Part shown: piece after piece, positions 20,893 through 32,835 of the stretch
Numbering within the stretch: the stretch's first letter is position 1
How the letters are laid out: each line of letters starts with the position of its first letter
Assembly: GCA_963978895.1 (NCBI GenBank)
Contig: OZ022245.1
Coordinates: 19,576,929 to 19,640,928 of the forward strand
Reading direction: 5' to 3'
Origin: Erpobdella octoculata
Lineage: Eukaryota > Annelida > Clitellata > Hirudinida > Erpobdellidae
DNA length: 64,000 nt
Notes under the pieces: generated by a model
Databases searched by the model: none
The model's input: only the letters and a program-made list of their open reading frames with translations
Told to the model about the DNA's origin: nothing
Position numbers and translations under genes: made by a program

Positions 20893-22124
20893 TTACTCTA
20901 GTTTTTCTTTGAGTTTAGGCGTCCTACTTGCAGGCATGATCACTGGAACGACGTCTGGTCTTGTTTGTAGCTGAACTTTTCCTTGGAATTTACCAAGTTT
21001 TCTATCAAAAACATCTTCGAAGTGGGTGATTATTGAGTCTGATGATTTCACCTGGAGCACACGTTTCACATTTTCTTCACATACCTGTATTAGTTTCATC
21101 TGTTCTGCTGCTGAATGTCCTATCATAGGTGTTCGGTCCCCTTCCACAATGATGAATTCATCATTGTATTTCTTGTTGTTTTTGGGATTGCTGATTATGG
21201 TTCGGCACTGAACCAATGGCTGTAACACTGACCCGTTCCACATAGTCAGTTTCTTTTCTGTCGGTTCTATGTATAGTGCATATCGAGCTGGAAGGAGGTT
21301 GACGGATGCTCCCGTGTCAATTTGGAAGGTAACCGGTTTCTTTCCGACCATCATTTCACATCGCACTTCTGTTTTGTTGTGTCGTATCGTGTGAGGTGTG
21401 TCAACAGCATTCAGCCAGTCCCCTGAGTCATCAGATGTGTGTTCTTCGCCAATCCGGTTCACATGTCTTGTTTTGTTCTGGGTGGTTTCATTACTAGATT
21501 TGTTACATTGTTTCAGAAAATGATTTAATTTTCCACAGTTGTTGCACCTCCTGCCCCAGGCCGAGCACTGCTCTTTGATTAGTTGGTGTCTCAGACCACA
21601 GAATTTGCACTGTCTCATGTCTCTGGTTTGAGTCTCTACTCGTTTGTTATCTTCGGTCTTTTTTCGGATGTTCGACTCGGCTTTGTCTCGATTCGGTTGA
21701 TGTTTTCTGTGCGATATGTTCGGCTCTGAGTAGCTGCATTCTCGGCAGCTCTGCATATTGTTATTGCTTTTTCAAGTGATAGATTTCGTTCTCTCAGGAG
21801 TAGCTGTTGAGTGTTACTGTCTCGAATGCCCAGAACAATTCTGTCCTTCAGTATTGAGTTGAAGCAGGTTCCGCAATGGCCGCATGATCGGATCAATGAG
21901 CGTAAATCGTTGTGAAAAAGTTCGAATGATTCACCTTCGTGCTGGTCACGTTTGTTGAAGACGTACCGTTCGTAGGTTTCATTGACTTCCCCAGTGGCAA
22001 AGTCATCAAATTTGGCGATGATTTCTTCAGTTTCGAAAGCAAAACCGTTGTATGATTTCAACGCGTGGTCTCCCAGCGTGTGCAACAGTAGCGCAACTTG
22101 GCACTGTCGAGTGTGTTGTTTCAA
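20893..22124 (-). pseudogene. Gypsy Gag, zinc knuckle and protease
   Basis: Two overlapping frames. The first (22124-21636) is a Gag core with YERYVFNKRDQHEGESF and LRSLIRSCGHC. The second (21756-20893) has a knuckle-like CNNCGKLNHFLKQC and an aspartic protease FQIDTGASVNLLP. Conserved spacing to the reverse transcriptase follows. The Gag N-terminus is lost at 22140, where a poly-T stretch begins. Confidence 0.75.
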
Positions 22125-22139
22125 GTTTGTAATTATCGC

Positions 22140-22440
22140 GTAGTTTTTTTTTTTTTTTTTATAATAGTTTATAGTCTTTTACACCAGGTGTTTTAAGACT
22201 CTAATGGCTGTATGTAGGAAGCACTTAAGTACTTCCTGTCATGGATCAGAATTTGACCCTTTTTACTTTTCCCTCCTCCTTTCTCCAGGCTTGGGACTGG
22301 CTCGCAATTAGCGAGGCGGAGTTTCGCGTAGTTTTTCCATTTCTGTTTAAAACTTCTCTAATTGCCCGCCAGGCTAGCATCGATGCATAATGGTTGTGGT
22401 GGACGTATTCCGGCAATCGGCGCCGCAGCTCTTTCTGCAT
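22140..22440 (-). mobile_element. Poly(A)-tailed insertion of unknown family
   Basis: On the - strand a 64-codon frame (ends KVKRVKF) is followed by a non-coding stretch and a run of about 18 A, as in a LINE or processed insertion. It interrupts the Gypsy Gag. The wording CGCTAATTGCGAGC then CAGTCCCAAGCCTGG resembles leaders of some RTE-like LINEs, which is only an impression. Confidence 0.3.
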
Positions 22441-22739
22441 TATCGTTCATTTTCTGATGCAACATGTACGATATCCAAAGTTCGTTTTTTTTGTTTCGCA
22501 CGTGTGATTTATTCCTTCTGAATTTATTCTAATTTACCGCTGCCACCATGTTTCGTAGTTCGTTATACAATATAATCAAGTATCAATAAGAACACGTAGA
22601 CGCAACCAACTCGTTTACTACAAACCAAGAAAACGGAAACTACATGCAAGGAATACAAAAGACAATAGTAGCCAAAGCATAGATAGTACAACCACGCAAC
22701 ACTCGTGTTTTCATCAAAATAAAATAATGGCCCTGGCTG

Positions 22740-23094
22740 CAAAAATGTTGGACAAACCTGCTCTACACCTCAACGTTCTTACTCTGCATTCGACCGCGAA
22801 CTTTTAGCCGTCTAACTTGCAGTAGTTCACTTTAAGCCAGTTATAGAGGGTCGTACAGTAGCCGTTTTTACAGATCACAAACCCCTGGTAAATGCATTTT
22901 ATAGTCAAACTCCACCAAAGTCTGATCACCAGCAACGCCACCTGTCATATATCTCGGAATACGTCTGCTCATTTGAGTACATACGTGGTTCGGAAAATAT
23001 TGTGGCAGATGCACTTTCTCGTGCCGATACAGATGAAACTACATGCTCGCTAGACCTGATGCTTCCAGCCTTGTCCACACTCAGTGTAAACGTA
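22740..23094 (+). pseudogene. RNase H part of a second Gypsy element
   Basis: Reads QRSYSAFDRELLAV, an in-frame stop, then VFTDHKPLVNAFYS, FEYIRGSENIVADALSRAD, typical of Ty3/Gypsy RNase H. The frame is cut at 23094 by the insertion of the LTR element at 23095 and resumes at 26301. The upstream reverse transcriptase is missing. Confidence 0.8.
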
Positions 23095-23726
<632 letters not shown>

Positions 23727-23755
23727 TATCCCCCCTCTTCGAAAAAAGAAACGCG

Positions 23756-24811
23756 TCAGTGTTTCTTGATTACATCGTCACTCTCTTTACGACTAAGAAA
23801 GTCAGCACCGATGTTCTCCTTGCCTTTGAAATAGTTTCCTTTCAACTTATTCTCAATCTCTATCTCTCTGCATGCTGTGTCAACAGGGCGGGCATCTCCG
23901 AAGATTGCCGAATTCAACTTTCCATCTTTCCCCACCCCTCCATTTTGGCCTCTAGGCAGAAGATTGAGCCTTGGTCTTTCTTTTGGCGGATTCAAAGCTT
24001 GAACTTTTGCCTCAACTTTATTTCCTACCTTTGAAATGGCAGACGTGTTTCTTTCCTTGCTTTGATACAGCTCCGAGTTAGCCGACGATTTTCTAAAATT
24101 TACCCGATCATTTCTCTGAGTGCTGTCGTAGTTGGAAGCGGATTTCTGTGGTTTCCGACCAAAGCGTTTTCCTGCCGCCATTGCATCAAAACCCCTTACC
24201 CCTTCAACATTTCCCAGCACGAGATCGCAAAGTAGGTTTTTCATGCACACTACCTCCCTGGTTCCTCTGAACCAGTCTGTTTTGATTTTTACCACTGCTG
24301 TTGGAGCCACCCGAACTGTGCCGTCGATCAAAACACAGGGTCTTGTTCTTCCGGTCATCTGACGCGGGCGCACTAATGATTTCTTTACTATTATGGAAGT
24401 ACAGCCAGTGTCCCTCAAAACTTTTACCGGTTTTCTATTCACAAACCCTCTGGTTAATTTAAACTTTTCTCCTGAGTGAAAACAACCATCCGCTATTACC
24501 GGTGAAAAGCATCCACATTTTAATTGGACCTCATTCAATTTACCATCCAACACCATGACCGCGCATGCATTTACTACTCCAGAATCTTTGCATGGTGGTG
24601 TCAAGTTGGCCTCTCTGCGCGCTTGGCACATGACTGGAGTTGCTTGAGTGCCTTGACTGTAGTCCCTCGCGATCTGTACAGCGTGATGACAATCCTTTGC
24701 CATATGGCCCAGCTTATTGCAATTGTAACAGCGTGGTCCAACCATTCCCGGGTCAGAGTCTGGTTGACCACGATTTCCGCTAATCCTGCTTGCGTTCTCG
24801 ACTTTTGCCAA
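23756..24811 (-). CDS. Zinc knuckle, protease and truncated polyprotein end
   Basis: In order: CCHC knuckle CYNCNKLGHMAKDC, aspartic protease core VLRDTGCTSIIVKKSL, a linker with AAGKRFGRKP, and finally GKENIGADFLSRKESD, the C-terminal edge of RNase H. The reverse transcriptase palm and the integrase are entirely absent, but the frame of 351 codons stays open across the deletion. Expression probably depends on a shift from the Gag frame. Confidence 0.8.
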   Translation of the reverse strand: MAKVENASRISGNRGQPDSDPGMVGPRCYNCNKLGHMAKDCHHAVQIARDYSQGTQATPVMCQARREANLTPPCKDSGVVNACAVMVLDGKLNEVQLKCGCFSPVIADGCFHSGEKFKLTRGFVNRKPVKVLRDTGCTSIIVKKSLVRPRQMTGRTRPCVLIDGTVRVAPTAVVKIKTDWFRGTREVVCMKNLLCDLVLGNVEGVRGFDAMAAGKRFGRKPQKSASNYDSTQRNDRVNFRKSSANSELYQSKERNTSAISKVGNKVEAKVQALNPPKERPRLNLLPRGQNGGVGKDGKLNSAIFGDARPVDTACREIEIENKLKGNYFKGKENIGADFLSRKESDDVIKKH

Positions 24812-25526
24812 GCTTTTGACTGTACTTGTTGACCCAGCGACTTAACTCGTTGACGTCAACGCTTTCTTTTTCCAACAAATACTCAGCCATTCCCGACGGA
24901 CACTTTCCAAAGAACTGCTCTTTTAGGAACAAAAACAAATAGTTTTTTGTACCCGCGAGATCCACCCAGCGCCTGAGGTAACTATCTAGTCGCACCAGAT
25001 ACTGTTCCCACGTCTCTTCTGGTTCAAGCTTTGACTCTCGAAACTTTATTCGGTAGTCTTCTGCCGACTTCCCAAAACGGCGAAGGAGTGCCTCTTTTAC
25101 CGACTCGTAATCCTGCATCTGACTCTCGCTGAGTTGGCCAAACACTTCCAATGTCTTAGCACTGAGCAAGGAACTCAGAAGCATTCCCCAACCCTTTTTT
25201 GGATGATCATTTGCCGTGGCCAATGCCTCAAAACGGAGCAGAAATGCGTCCACGTCGTCACCCTCCGAGAACTTTGGATATGGAATCTTTGTTACCTCTA
25301 CCTTTGGCTCTTTTTTCGTTAGGGCTTCCAATTCTAACTTCTTCAATTCCAATTCATGTTGACGTTCACGTTCCCGCTCTTCCCGTTCTTGCTGAGCCTT
25401 TTTATCCTCGCGTTCTTCCAATCTCTTAACTCTTTCTTCATCCTTCAACTCTTTGACATAATTCCTTAAATCTTCTCCGGAATAGCCGAGAGCCTGTCCC
25501 ATCGCAATGAATTTCTCGTCAGACAT
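24780..25526 (-). CDS. Gag of the LTR element
   Basis: Starts at MSDEKFIAMGQALGYSGEDL. A charged coiled-coil segment (residues about 25-75, rich in E, R, K) is followed by a Gag capsid-like region: PKFSEGDDVDAFLLRFE, EDYRIKFRESKLEPEETWEQ, WVDLAGTKNYLFLFLKEQF. This is typical of Gypsy-type Gag from invertebrates. It ends at a TAG and overlaps the next frame by about 30 bases, so the protease part would need a frameshift. Confidence 0.8.
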   Translation of the reverse strand: MSDEKFIAMGQALGYSGEDLRNYVKELKDEERVKRLEEREDKKAQQEREERERERQHELELKKLELEALTKKEPKVEVTKIPYPKFSEGDDVDAFLLRFEALATANDHPKKGWGMLLSSLLSAKTLEVFGQLSESQMQDYESVKEALLRRFGKSAEDYRIKFRESKLEPEETWEQYLVRLDSYLRRWVDLAGTKNYLFLFLKEQFFGKCPSGMAEYLLEKESVDVNELSRWVNKYSQKLGKSRERKQD

Positions 25527-25622
25527 TTTGTACAAAAGAAAAAAAATTCGGTCACTTGTGATCAAACAACTTCAGAAAATATATTTACGGATGAAAATGC
25601 GTAAATACGTCGAGGTCACCAA

Positions 25623-26300
<678 letters not shown>

Positions 26301-27410
26301 CTCAGTACCGCACAGAAGGATGACGCCGAGATTGAAGAATATAAAGAAATGTTGAAGTCTTTCCCTATCGAGGACAAGCAAATGTTGTGGTGTGACACCA
26401 CCCTTCCATACCCTCGACCTTTTGTGCCACTGGAGCATCGTATGGCAATTTTCAAACAGTTGCACTGTTTGTCGCACCCTGGCGTGAAAGGCTCTACACA
26501 ACTGATGACCGAACGATCTTTTGGCCCTACATAAAAAAAACACATCAAAGAGTGGGTTAGAGAATGTATCAACTGCCAGAAATCAAAAGTCTTCAAGCAC
26601 AACAAAACTCATGTGCAGCATATATTTCCAGCTTCCGATAGCTTCCAAAAAGTTCACATAGATATTGTTGGACCTCTGAAGCCTTCGAAAGATACCCTTT
26701 CACCTTATCCATTCGATAAGCGATATCTTATCACCATGATAGACCGAGCAACTCGATGGTTTGAGGTAGTACCGACTTCTAGCATTACAGCTGAATCTAT
26801 TGCCGATGTTTTTCTGACTGCGTGGGTTTCTCGTTTTGGTGTTCCGCTTCATATTGTAACGGACCGAGGACGTCAATTTGAGTCCGAACTCATGAGTCAT
26901 CTTTCTTCTTTGATCGGTTTTCATCGTTTACGAACTACAGCTTATCACCCTCAATCAAACGGTATGATCGAACGATTTCATCGCACATTAAAGAATGCTT
27001 TAAAGGCTCGGCAAGATGATTGGTTGATCGCGTTGCCTTCTGTTTTGCTGGCACTTTGTTGTTTGCCAAATGAGCCCGGTATTTGTCCTTTTACCTTTCG
27101 CCTATTATGCCGCACACATTTTTTCTGCTTCCTCGACGCGCTCTGCGTTGAGGATGCCTGAGTTAGTTTTGCGTTTATCGCAGTGTATGTCGGACATAGA
27201 TTTTTCTTCATTGTCTAAAGGTGTCCATCATACACCTGCTCGTTTATTACATGATGTTACTTTGAATAAGGGCGATTTTATATTCGTAAATATACTATTC
27301 GTTCAAAACCATTAACAAATTTATCTTCGGACATTATAGATCATCCTAAAGAACAGCAACAGTCGAGTAAACGTCAGTAAACGATCTCAGCGTCGTGTTA
27401 GATTTGCTGA
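26301..27410 (+). pseudogene. Integrase of the split Gypsy element
   Basis: Continues the + strand Gypsy after the inserted element. An HHCC zinc finger (LHCLSHPGVKG, then WVRECINCQKSK) is followed by the DDE core: KVHIDIVGPLKPS, VTDRGRQFESEL, YHPQSNGMIERFHRTLKNAL. Frame breaks at 26532 (WPYIKKH continues in another frame) and near 27080. The C-terminal part is FAYYAAHIFSASSTRSALRMPE. Confidence 0.85.
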
Positions 27411-27539
27411 ATGAAACTTTTCTGTTCTCTGTCGTGTAATTGCATTTCGGTTATAATTTTTGTTTGTTTTCTCTCTTGCGTACTGTCATTCTTTGTCATT
27501 TCCGTCTATGATTTTGATTGTTTTCCCCATTGGCTCCGC

Positions 27540-27815
27540 CATCTGCGGGGGAACTATTGTAGTAAGCCGTATTTATACACGCACACGGTTGTTACAGGTG
27601 AGCGCTCTTTAGCTCGCGCTAGCTAGTGGCAACCTTTCCACCTTGCGCGACTTCTTCTTCGTTGCTCTCGTTGTCCGCCATATTTACTAGTTAAACCTCG
27701 ACTTCGAACTTTGTTTCCATTTCCTTTCGACATTGTCGGCTCTTGTAGAATTGTTTATTTTAGTTGTTGGTTCTGTTTAATAAAACTTTAAAAAACGACT
27801 TCAAAGTCTCTTTAT
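27540..27815 (+). repeat. Probable 3' LTR of the split Gypsy element
   Basis: A purine tract (TCTGCGGGGGAAC) follows the integrase tail and leads into TATTGTAGTAAGCCG. This resembles the start of Gypsy LTRs that begin TGTAG. An AATAAA occurs near 27780. No partner LTR is in the window, so the end is approximate. Confidence 0.45.
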
Positions 27816-28095
27816 AAAAAGCGTGGTCTTGACGACCACAGACCTATTCAAACCATACTGTCTCACAACATCAGCCGCCTTCTGTCCACTCTCTACATTA
27901 GCTATAATCTCTTGCTTTGTTTTTGTGGTGAAGACAGTTCACACGCACAGTGACAGCAGATTTCCGCTTACCGGTAACCGATCCGTGAAATTCGTTATCC
28001 GAATATGTGTTCGTTGTCCGAACACAAAAATCTTTCATGGAAGTGTTCGTTATCCGATTTGTTCGGTAACCGATCACCCACCGTATCAAATTCAG
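27815..28095 (-). mobile_element. pogo/Tigger-like DNA transposon end with transposase N-terminus
   Basis: On the - strand an outer block with repeated GTTATCCGA/GTTCGGACA-type words (28095-27965) is followed by coding sequence: KRKSAVTVRVN, then after a one-base shift KQEIIANVESGQKAADVVRQ and YGLNRSVVVKT. The latter fits the CENP-B-type helix-turn-helix at the N-terminus of pogo-group transposases. Only this end is present. Confidence 0.55.
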
Positions 28096-28698
28096 CCAAA
28101 GTTTTTTCAGCAAAAAATGTCGATGAGGATTTCTTCATTAATGTTAAGGTCACGATTGAGGGTCATCTGGGCAAGCCCTTGTCTGACCCATTGTGGTGCG
28201 TAGATAAGATTTGAGTCCGCACATAGTTGAGAAGGATCTCTGCTGTCGTGGAAGAAAGGGGCAACGTGATGAAGAATTTCAGCTGCGTATTTATCTGCAG
28301 GTAGATGGAACCTTGATAAAGTTGCAGGACAACAGCTGCGGTATGTGGCCGCTCTGCCAATCGGACATTCGGTTTTCCAGCGGAAGTACCACAAACAGTC
28401 TTGCGTAACAGATTTCAAATTGACTATAACAACACTTGAACTTCATGAACAAATTGAGAATTTATATTCTAGCTTCTAACATCTTCCCATTGGGAATTCA
28501 AATGTCCCTCAATTTTTATAATGATCAATTTTTTCTTGTGGAATCGATACACATGACAAGTCAGAATCATCTTCGTCTAACCATTCTGCGCTTAACATTT
28601 CTCCATGTGCAATAATTGCCATCAGGTCTCTGTCTTTTGGCAGCCACTCGCTTTGGTTGAATTCTTTGCGGTTGAGGAGCGTGTGGTAATTGCCTACC
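28096..28698. other. Unassigned; part of a - strand open frame continues across the transposon at 28699
   Basis: The - strand from 28693 to about 28520 reads an open acidic segment (NRKEFNQSEWLPKDRDLM, then SAEWLDEDDSDLSC) that ends in a stop. The + strand has a short frame ending LTITTLELHEQIENLYSSF. Neither is recognised. Confidence 0.3.
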
Positions 28699-28794
28699 CA
28701 GTAAACATTGTAACCACTTTGTAACGTTTCTTAACCGTTCATTTTCGGTTACAAGAAACGCGTTTCTTTTCGGTTGTTTTGCTCATCGGCTGTG

Positions 28795-28990
28795 CGTTAA
28801 AGAAACGTTTCCTGAGTAACGTTTTAGAAACGTTTCCCGTGTAACGTTTTAGAAACGTTTCCCGTGTAACGTTTTAGAAACGTTTCCCGTGTAACGTTTT
28901 AGAAACGTTTCCTGAGTAACGTTTTAGAAACGTTTCCCGTGTAACGTTTTAGAAACGTTTCCCGTGTAACGTTTTAGAAACGTTTACAAT
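28795..28990. repeat. 25-bp subterminal tandem array, left end
   Basis: About seven units of GTGTAACGTTTTAGAAACGTTTCCC, with GAG/GTG variants. Each unit contains the palindromic-like pair AACGTTT/AAACGTT. This is not a CRISPR array, because there are no spacers. Confidence 0.9.
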
Positions 28991-29137
28991 GTATAACGCG
29001 TTAGAAACCTCCTCTATTATTTGCTCATGCAAATTATTATCACTTCAAATACGGTCATCAATAGACAAAACTGAAACAATATTTGCAAATTTATAAAAAA
29101 TTTATTTAAAGAAAGTCTTTTGAGCTCTGTATAAATG

Positions 29138-29866
29138 TCATTTCTTCTCCTTTCGGTTCAGCCTCTCGTGTGCAAACTTTATCCACTTCTTTGTCACAAC
29201 CTCAATTTCCTTGGCTGACGAATCGTGGAAGCGTCTATTGGTTTGGAGAGTTTCTGAGAAATAGTTTAAAAAAAATTGTTGTTAGATATCTAATATTTGT
29301 AAAATGACTTTGCTAATAGTTTAGTTAAGCTAACTAATGATAAGTTCTTTGAAAAAGGTGCTTTCCATTTTTCTTTTACCACCATTCCCTTTCCAATTGA
29401 ACTTTTTAGCCAGCCCATCATCCATGGTGTACCGGAGCAGCTTACGACACGCCTCTGCCATTGTGTCTCCTCCAAGCTTTTGTAAGTCAATCACCTATAC
29501 AAATGTTTGAATTTATGATAGTGATAACCTAATACAAAAATTTTAGATATCTAAGTACATGCTGTAATTGACTTACCAGAGCATCAAATAATTCTTTAGA
29601 TTCTAATTTTGAATCCAACTGGTCAAATTGGTCAAATTGTACCATGGAGTGCATGGGGAAATGAACGTTTTCCGGAACTGCCGTATTAACTGCTGTCGTT
29701 GGCGGACTGACAAGGAGAGCCAGATTACTTTTAATTTCTTTCAAAACTTCCCATATATTAATAAACTGTCCAACCACATATCAGCTAAATTATCGGCTCT
29801 AATTTTATCTAACTGCTCTTCTATCTTACGCTTCAACATTCTACGCTGGGACCAATACGATGACAT
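29138..29866 (-). pseudogene. DUF4806-domain protein of the transposon (three exons)
   Basis: Exons on -: 29866-29577, 29494-29335 and 29253-29138, with GT/AG borders and matching phases at both introns. The N-terminus is MSSYWSQRRMLKRKIEEQLD. After a frame break near 29780 it continues with FINIWEVLKEIKSNLALLV. The last two exons give LGGDTMAEACRKLLRYTMDD, LAKKFNWKGNGGKRKM and EIEVVTKKWIKFAHERL, which matches the DUF4806 consensus (LGG..., FNW-G-GGKR, W-K-A--R). Function unknown; such proteins are often linked to transposons in invertebrates. One frameshift in exon 1 makes this copy probably inactive. Confidence 0.7.
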
Positions 29867-30249
29867 ATTGTAACAAAGTTTCGATCAAAAAAATCTAACT
29901 GATTATTATAACACAACGAATTTAACTGATTATTATAACACAATGAGAATGAACTAAACTCGTTAGATGTTAGCAAATGCAGACAAAACATGATAGATTT
30001 ACTGAAACAATAACGGTGTGACCTCACAACAAACAGATTTTTCGCGCACTTTCAGACTATATATAAGTTGTACGTAATTGCCATGGAGGCGGAGCTTACC
30101 AACTTGCCAGCCAATTTCAAAGAGCCTCAACTTTGGCTTATTTACATTACCTCATTCTTTTAACAAAAAGATTATGTTTCTTGCCAAGATTTAGCAAGAA
30201 TGAACATTAAGAACAAGAAACAAACAATATTAGTTCTGTGAAAGGCACT

Positions 30250-30885
30250 AAACAAGAGCCAGATTTAGCTCCTGCTTTTTTTCCAAAGTGTTATACCGGC
30301 AGAAATTACACCTCCTGCTCCTGGTAAAGGGTTCGAAGTTAAAATTCAAACAGTTTATGAAAAAACTGCTGATGGGCAAGAGTGAAAGGTGTCTATGACT
30401 ACCCACGGGTTGGTAGACACTTGTGACATCAAGCAATTCGCTGGTCAAGCAAGAAGAATGTCTCACCTGAGAATATGGCCATTTAGATTATGTCAGTGTG
30501 AATGAAAGTAAAATGTTTACAAATGAGTATGACCACGCAATGATAAATCATGGTCATAATCTTCGCAAGAGGAAACATGATTTTGTATACTCCCTTCAAT
30601 GCAACATCACTCTGCTAGTTTTGCTTGTAACTTTATTATTAGAATGCTCTTCTATGACTCTTACTAACCTAACTTCTTTCTACTCTATTGGCTGATTCAA
30701 TAACGTTATTCTATTATTATTGTCTAAAATTAACTATTGCCAGTCATTATAATTAGCGGAATATTGAATGTTCGTTATAGACTAGACAGACTTTCTTTTA
30801 ATTTCTTGTTTTTTTTGCTTATTTTTTTATGATTTCCTGCGTTCTGTCAGGTCTTTTCTTAAAACACGAATAAATAAATAAAATA
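30250..30885 (+). mobile_element. 3' fragment of a CR1-like LINE
   Basis: Broken frames include HNLRKRKHDFVYSLQCN and NFIIRMLFYDSY followed by a stop, the usual C-terminal ending of CR1-like ORF2 proteins. A 3' UTR then runs into an (AATAA)n tail at 30868-30885. The 5' part is missing, as is usual for LINE insertions. It lies inside the 28.7-31.7 kb transposon. Confidence 0.6.
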
Positions 30886-31334
30886 AAAATTCACAAACAG
30901 CGCAGGGGTAGTAGTGCAGCAGGAAGCAGAGGTTTCAAATGGTTTAAAAATTTAATGTTTCGAATTGATTGGTAATTTTTAACCAGTATAGTTTGTTTTG
31001 TACCTTCAAATTATTTCTAACACAAGAGCTGTAGAAGCGAGTCGTTAATTAACTTTTGATTAGCATCTTATCTCATCCCAGGCGACTCGTTCGACGCTCT
31101 CAGTGAACCGATGAGATAGAACAAAATCTAGGAAAATATAATACGACACAATGCAAATACCATTTATTAAGCGTCTTTATTAAATGCTTTTTAGCAATTG
31201 AGTTTTATAAATAAACAAACACTTTTCTTTTTCTATAAAATTATATATGCTATAAAAGATTTTTATATTATCCGTAATAATAAAACCATAGACATCTATG
31301 AATAAAACAAATCGTTACATTTTGGCTGCATTAG

Positions 31335-31650
31335 AAACGTTGTAGTAACTTCTTTTTAGTCGCAAATTACATGTTACTTTTACGTTACATTGGAAACGTT
31401 TCTTTTTAGTCGCAAATTATATGTTACTTTTTCGTTACATTGGAAACGTTACAGAAACGTTTCTTTTTAGTCGCAAATTACACGTTACTTTTCCGTTACA
31501 TTGGAAACGTTACAGAAACGTTTCCTTTTAGTCGCAAATTACATGTTACTTTTCCGTTACATTGGAAACGTTACAGAAACGTTTCTTTTTAGTCGCAAAT
31601 TACATGTTACTTTTTCGTTACATTGGAAACGTTTCTTTTTAGTTGCTTTG
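31335..31650. repeat. Subterminal tandem array, right end
   Basis: Five or so units with TTAGTCGCAAATTAC, ATGTTACTTTT, CGTTACATTGGAAACG and (in some) TTACAGAAACGTTTC, length about 45-62 bases because some units lack one block. It shares the AAACGTTTC word with the left array. Confidence 0.88.
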
Positions 31651-31739
31651 GGCCAGGTAACCTTTTCATAACCAAGTAACTGAAAAGTAACGGACAAGAA
31701 ACGTTACAAAATGGTTACCATGTTTACTGATAGCCCCAA

Positions 31740-31911
31740 GATCACATTCGCATTGTCGGTGCTTCTTCAACATGACTTGTGACGCAACATAGAGGTGACA
31801 AATTTTGCAGACCCGTTCAAACAACGACAACTGAATGGAAAGACAGTACAGATCATGTGGAAGAATTTTGAATGTTTTTGCCGACCGAGGTAGCATGTTG
31901 TCAAACTTCAA
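31740..31911 (-). pseudogene. Fragment with a C2HC-type finger, interrupted by the transposon
   Basis: The - strand frame contains FERVCKICHLYVASQVMLKK followed by HRQC, a C-x2-C-x12-H-x3-C finger. It runs straight into the transposon end at 31729, and the open frame appears to resume on the far side at 28693. I cannot tell whether this was a host gene or another mobile element. Confidence 0.35.
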
Positions 31912-32796
31912 AGACAGAATACAATAGTGTGGGATCTTATGGTTTTACCTTACAATTTTAGGTCAATCAGTTTTATTTATTTAATTTATAGTCAAGTTTT
32001 AATTAGAAATCAAAATACGTCGTACTTTGAATGTTTTTTGGGGGTAGGTAGAATCTAATTGACTGACTGGCATACAATGCATTTATTACTTTCCTATTTT
32101 TTGATTTATTAATTCTTGTAAAAAATACATTGTTGACATCAATTTATCTTGAACTCCCCTCCTCCCCCATGTCAACAATTGTCAAACTTCTTCAAACCCC
32201 CTCTCCCCCCTATTTTATTGACATAATAAATGGATGTCTCAACAGCAGATATGTGACCAAGGTTGCAGGCGTAGTACTTTAGGTCAATGAAGGACCCTTG
32301 GTAAAGAAACTTTGGAAGCAGATGTCGGGTTGGGTCAGATTTTCTGGCAGGTCGGGTCTTCAAAAATGAACCCATGGACAACTCTGACCCTAACATTTTT
32401 TATAACCTATTACATATTTAATTTGCAAAATAATTGTTAACTCAAATATGTCTCCAAATACACGGGCACGTGCGTCACCTATGTGCTTTATTATTTTTGC
32501 AGAGTTTAAATAATGAATAAATGTGTATGAACAGTTCTAATTTCTTTAATATTAAAAATGATAAAGCGATTTTTTGTATGAGAATTATTGTTTTGGATGT
32601 GGGGACTGGATGGGCAGAGAAGCAGTAACGATGGGGACAGGGTGGGGAAATGTATATGCGGATGGGGTAGGGATGGAAGAGAGTTTTGTCCCAGTGTCAC
32701 TCCCTTCTCTGTCGCGCAGGTACCAATGAATGACAAGAATTATGCTCTTTTGAAGTACTGCTGGGCAGTTTTCTACACTGCAAAAATTGCGTCACC

Positions 32797-32835
<39 letters not shown>

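Larger units (their letters stand above)
18420..22550 (-). mobile_element. Decayed Ty3/Gypsy LTR retrotransposon
   Basis: Gag, CCHC, protease, reverse transcriptase, RNase H and integrase occur in canonical order on the - strand, broken by several stops and shifts. A primer-binding-like sequence TGGTGGCAGCGG near 22545, preceded on - by ...AAACA, probably marks the 5' LTR edge. I could not find a matching 3' LTR. The left boundary against the Penelope tail is approximate. Confidence 0.8.
28699..31729. mobile_element. DNA transposon with inverted minisatellite ends
   Basis: Both ends start CAGTAAACAT followed by GTAACCA and TTTGTAACGTTTCTT (left at 28699, right end at 31729 on -). Each end then carries its own tandem array: 25-base units on the left, 50-60-base units on the right, both built from GTAACGTTT / AAACGTTTC words. 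A possible TA duplication flanks it. The interior encodes a DUF4806 protein and carries a LINE fragment. The superfamily is unresolved. Confidence 0.7.

Noticed and set aside
19559..20974. + strand open frames within the Gypsy region
   Set aside because: They are antisense shadows of the - strand RT, RNase H and integrase.
28795..28990. CRISPR-like array
   Set aside because: Direct repeats are contiguous without spacers, the genome is eukaryotic, and the array is part of a transposon end.
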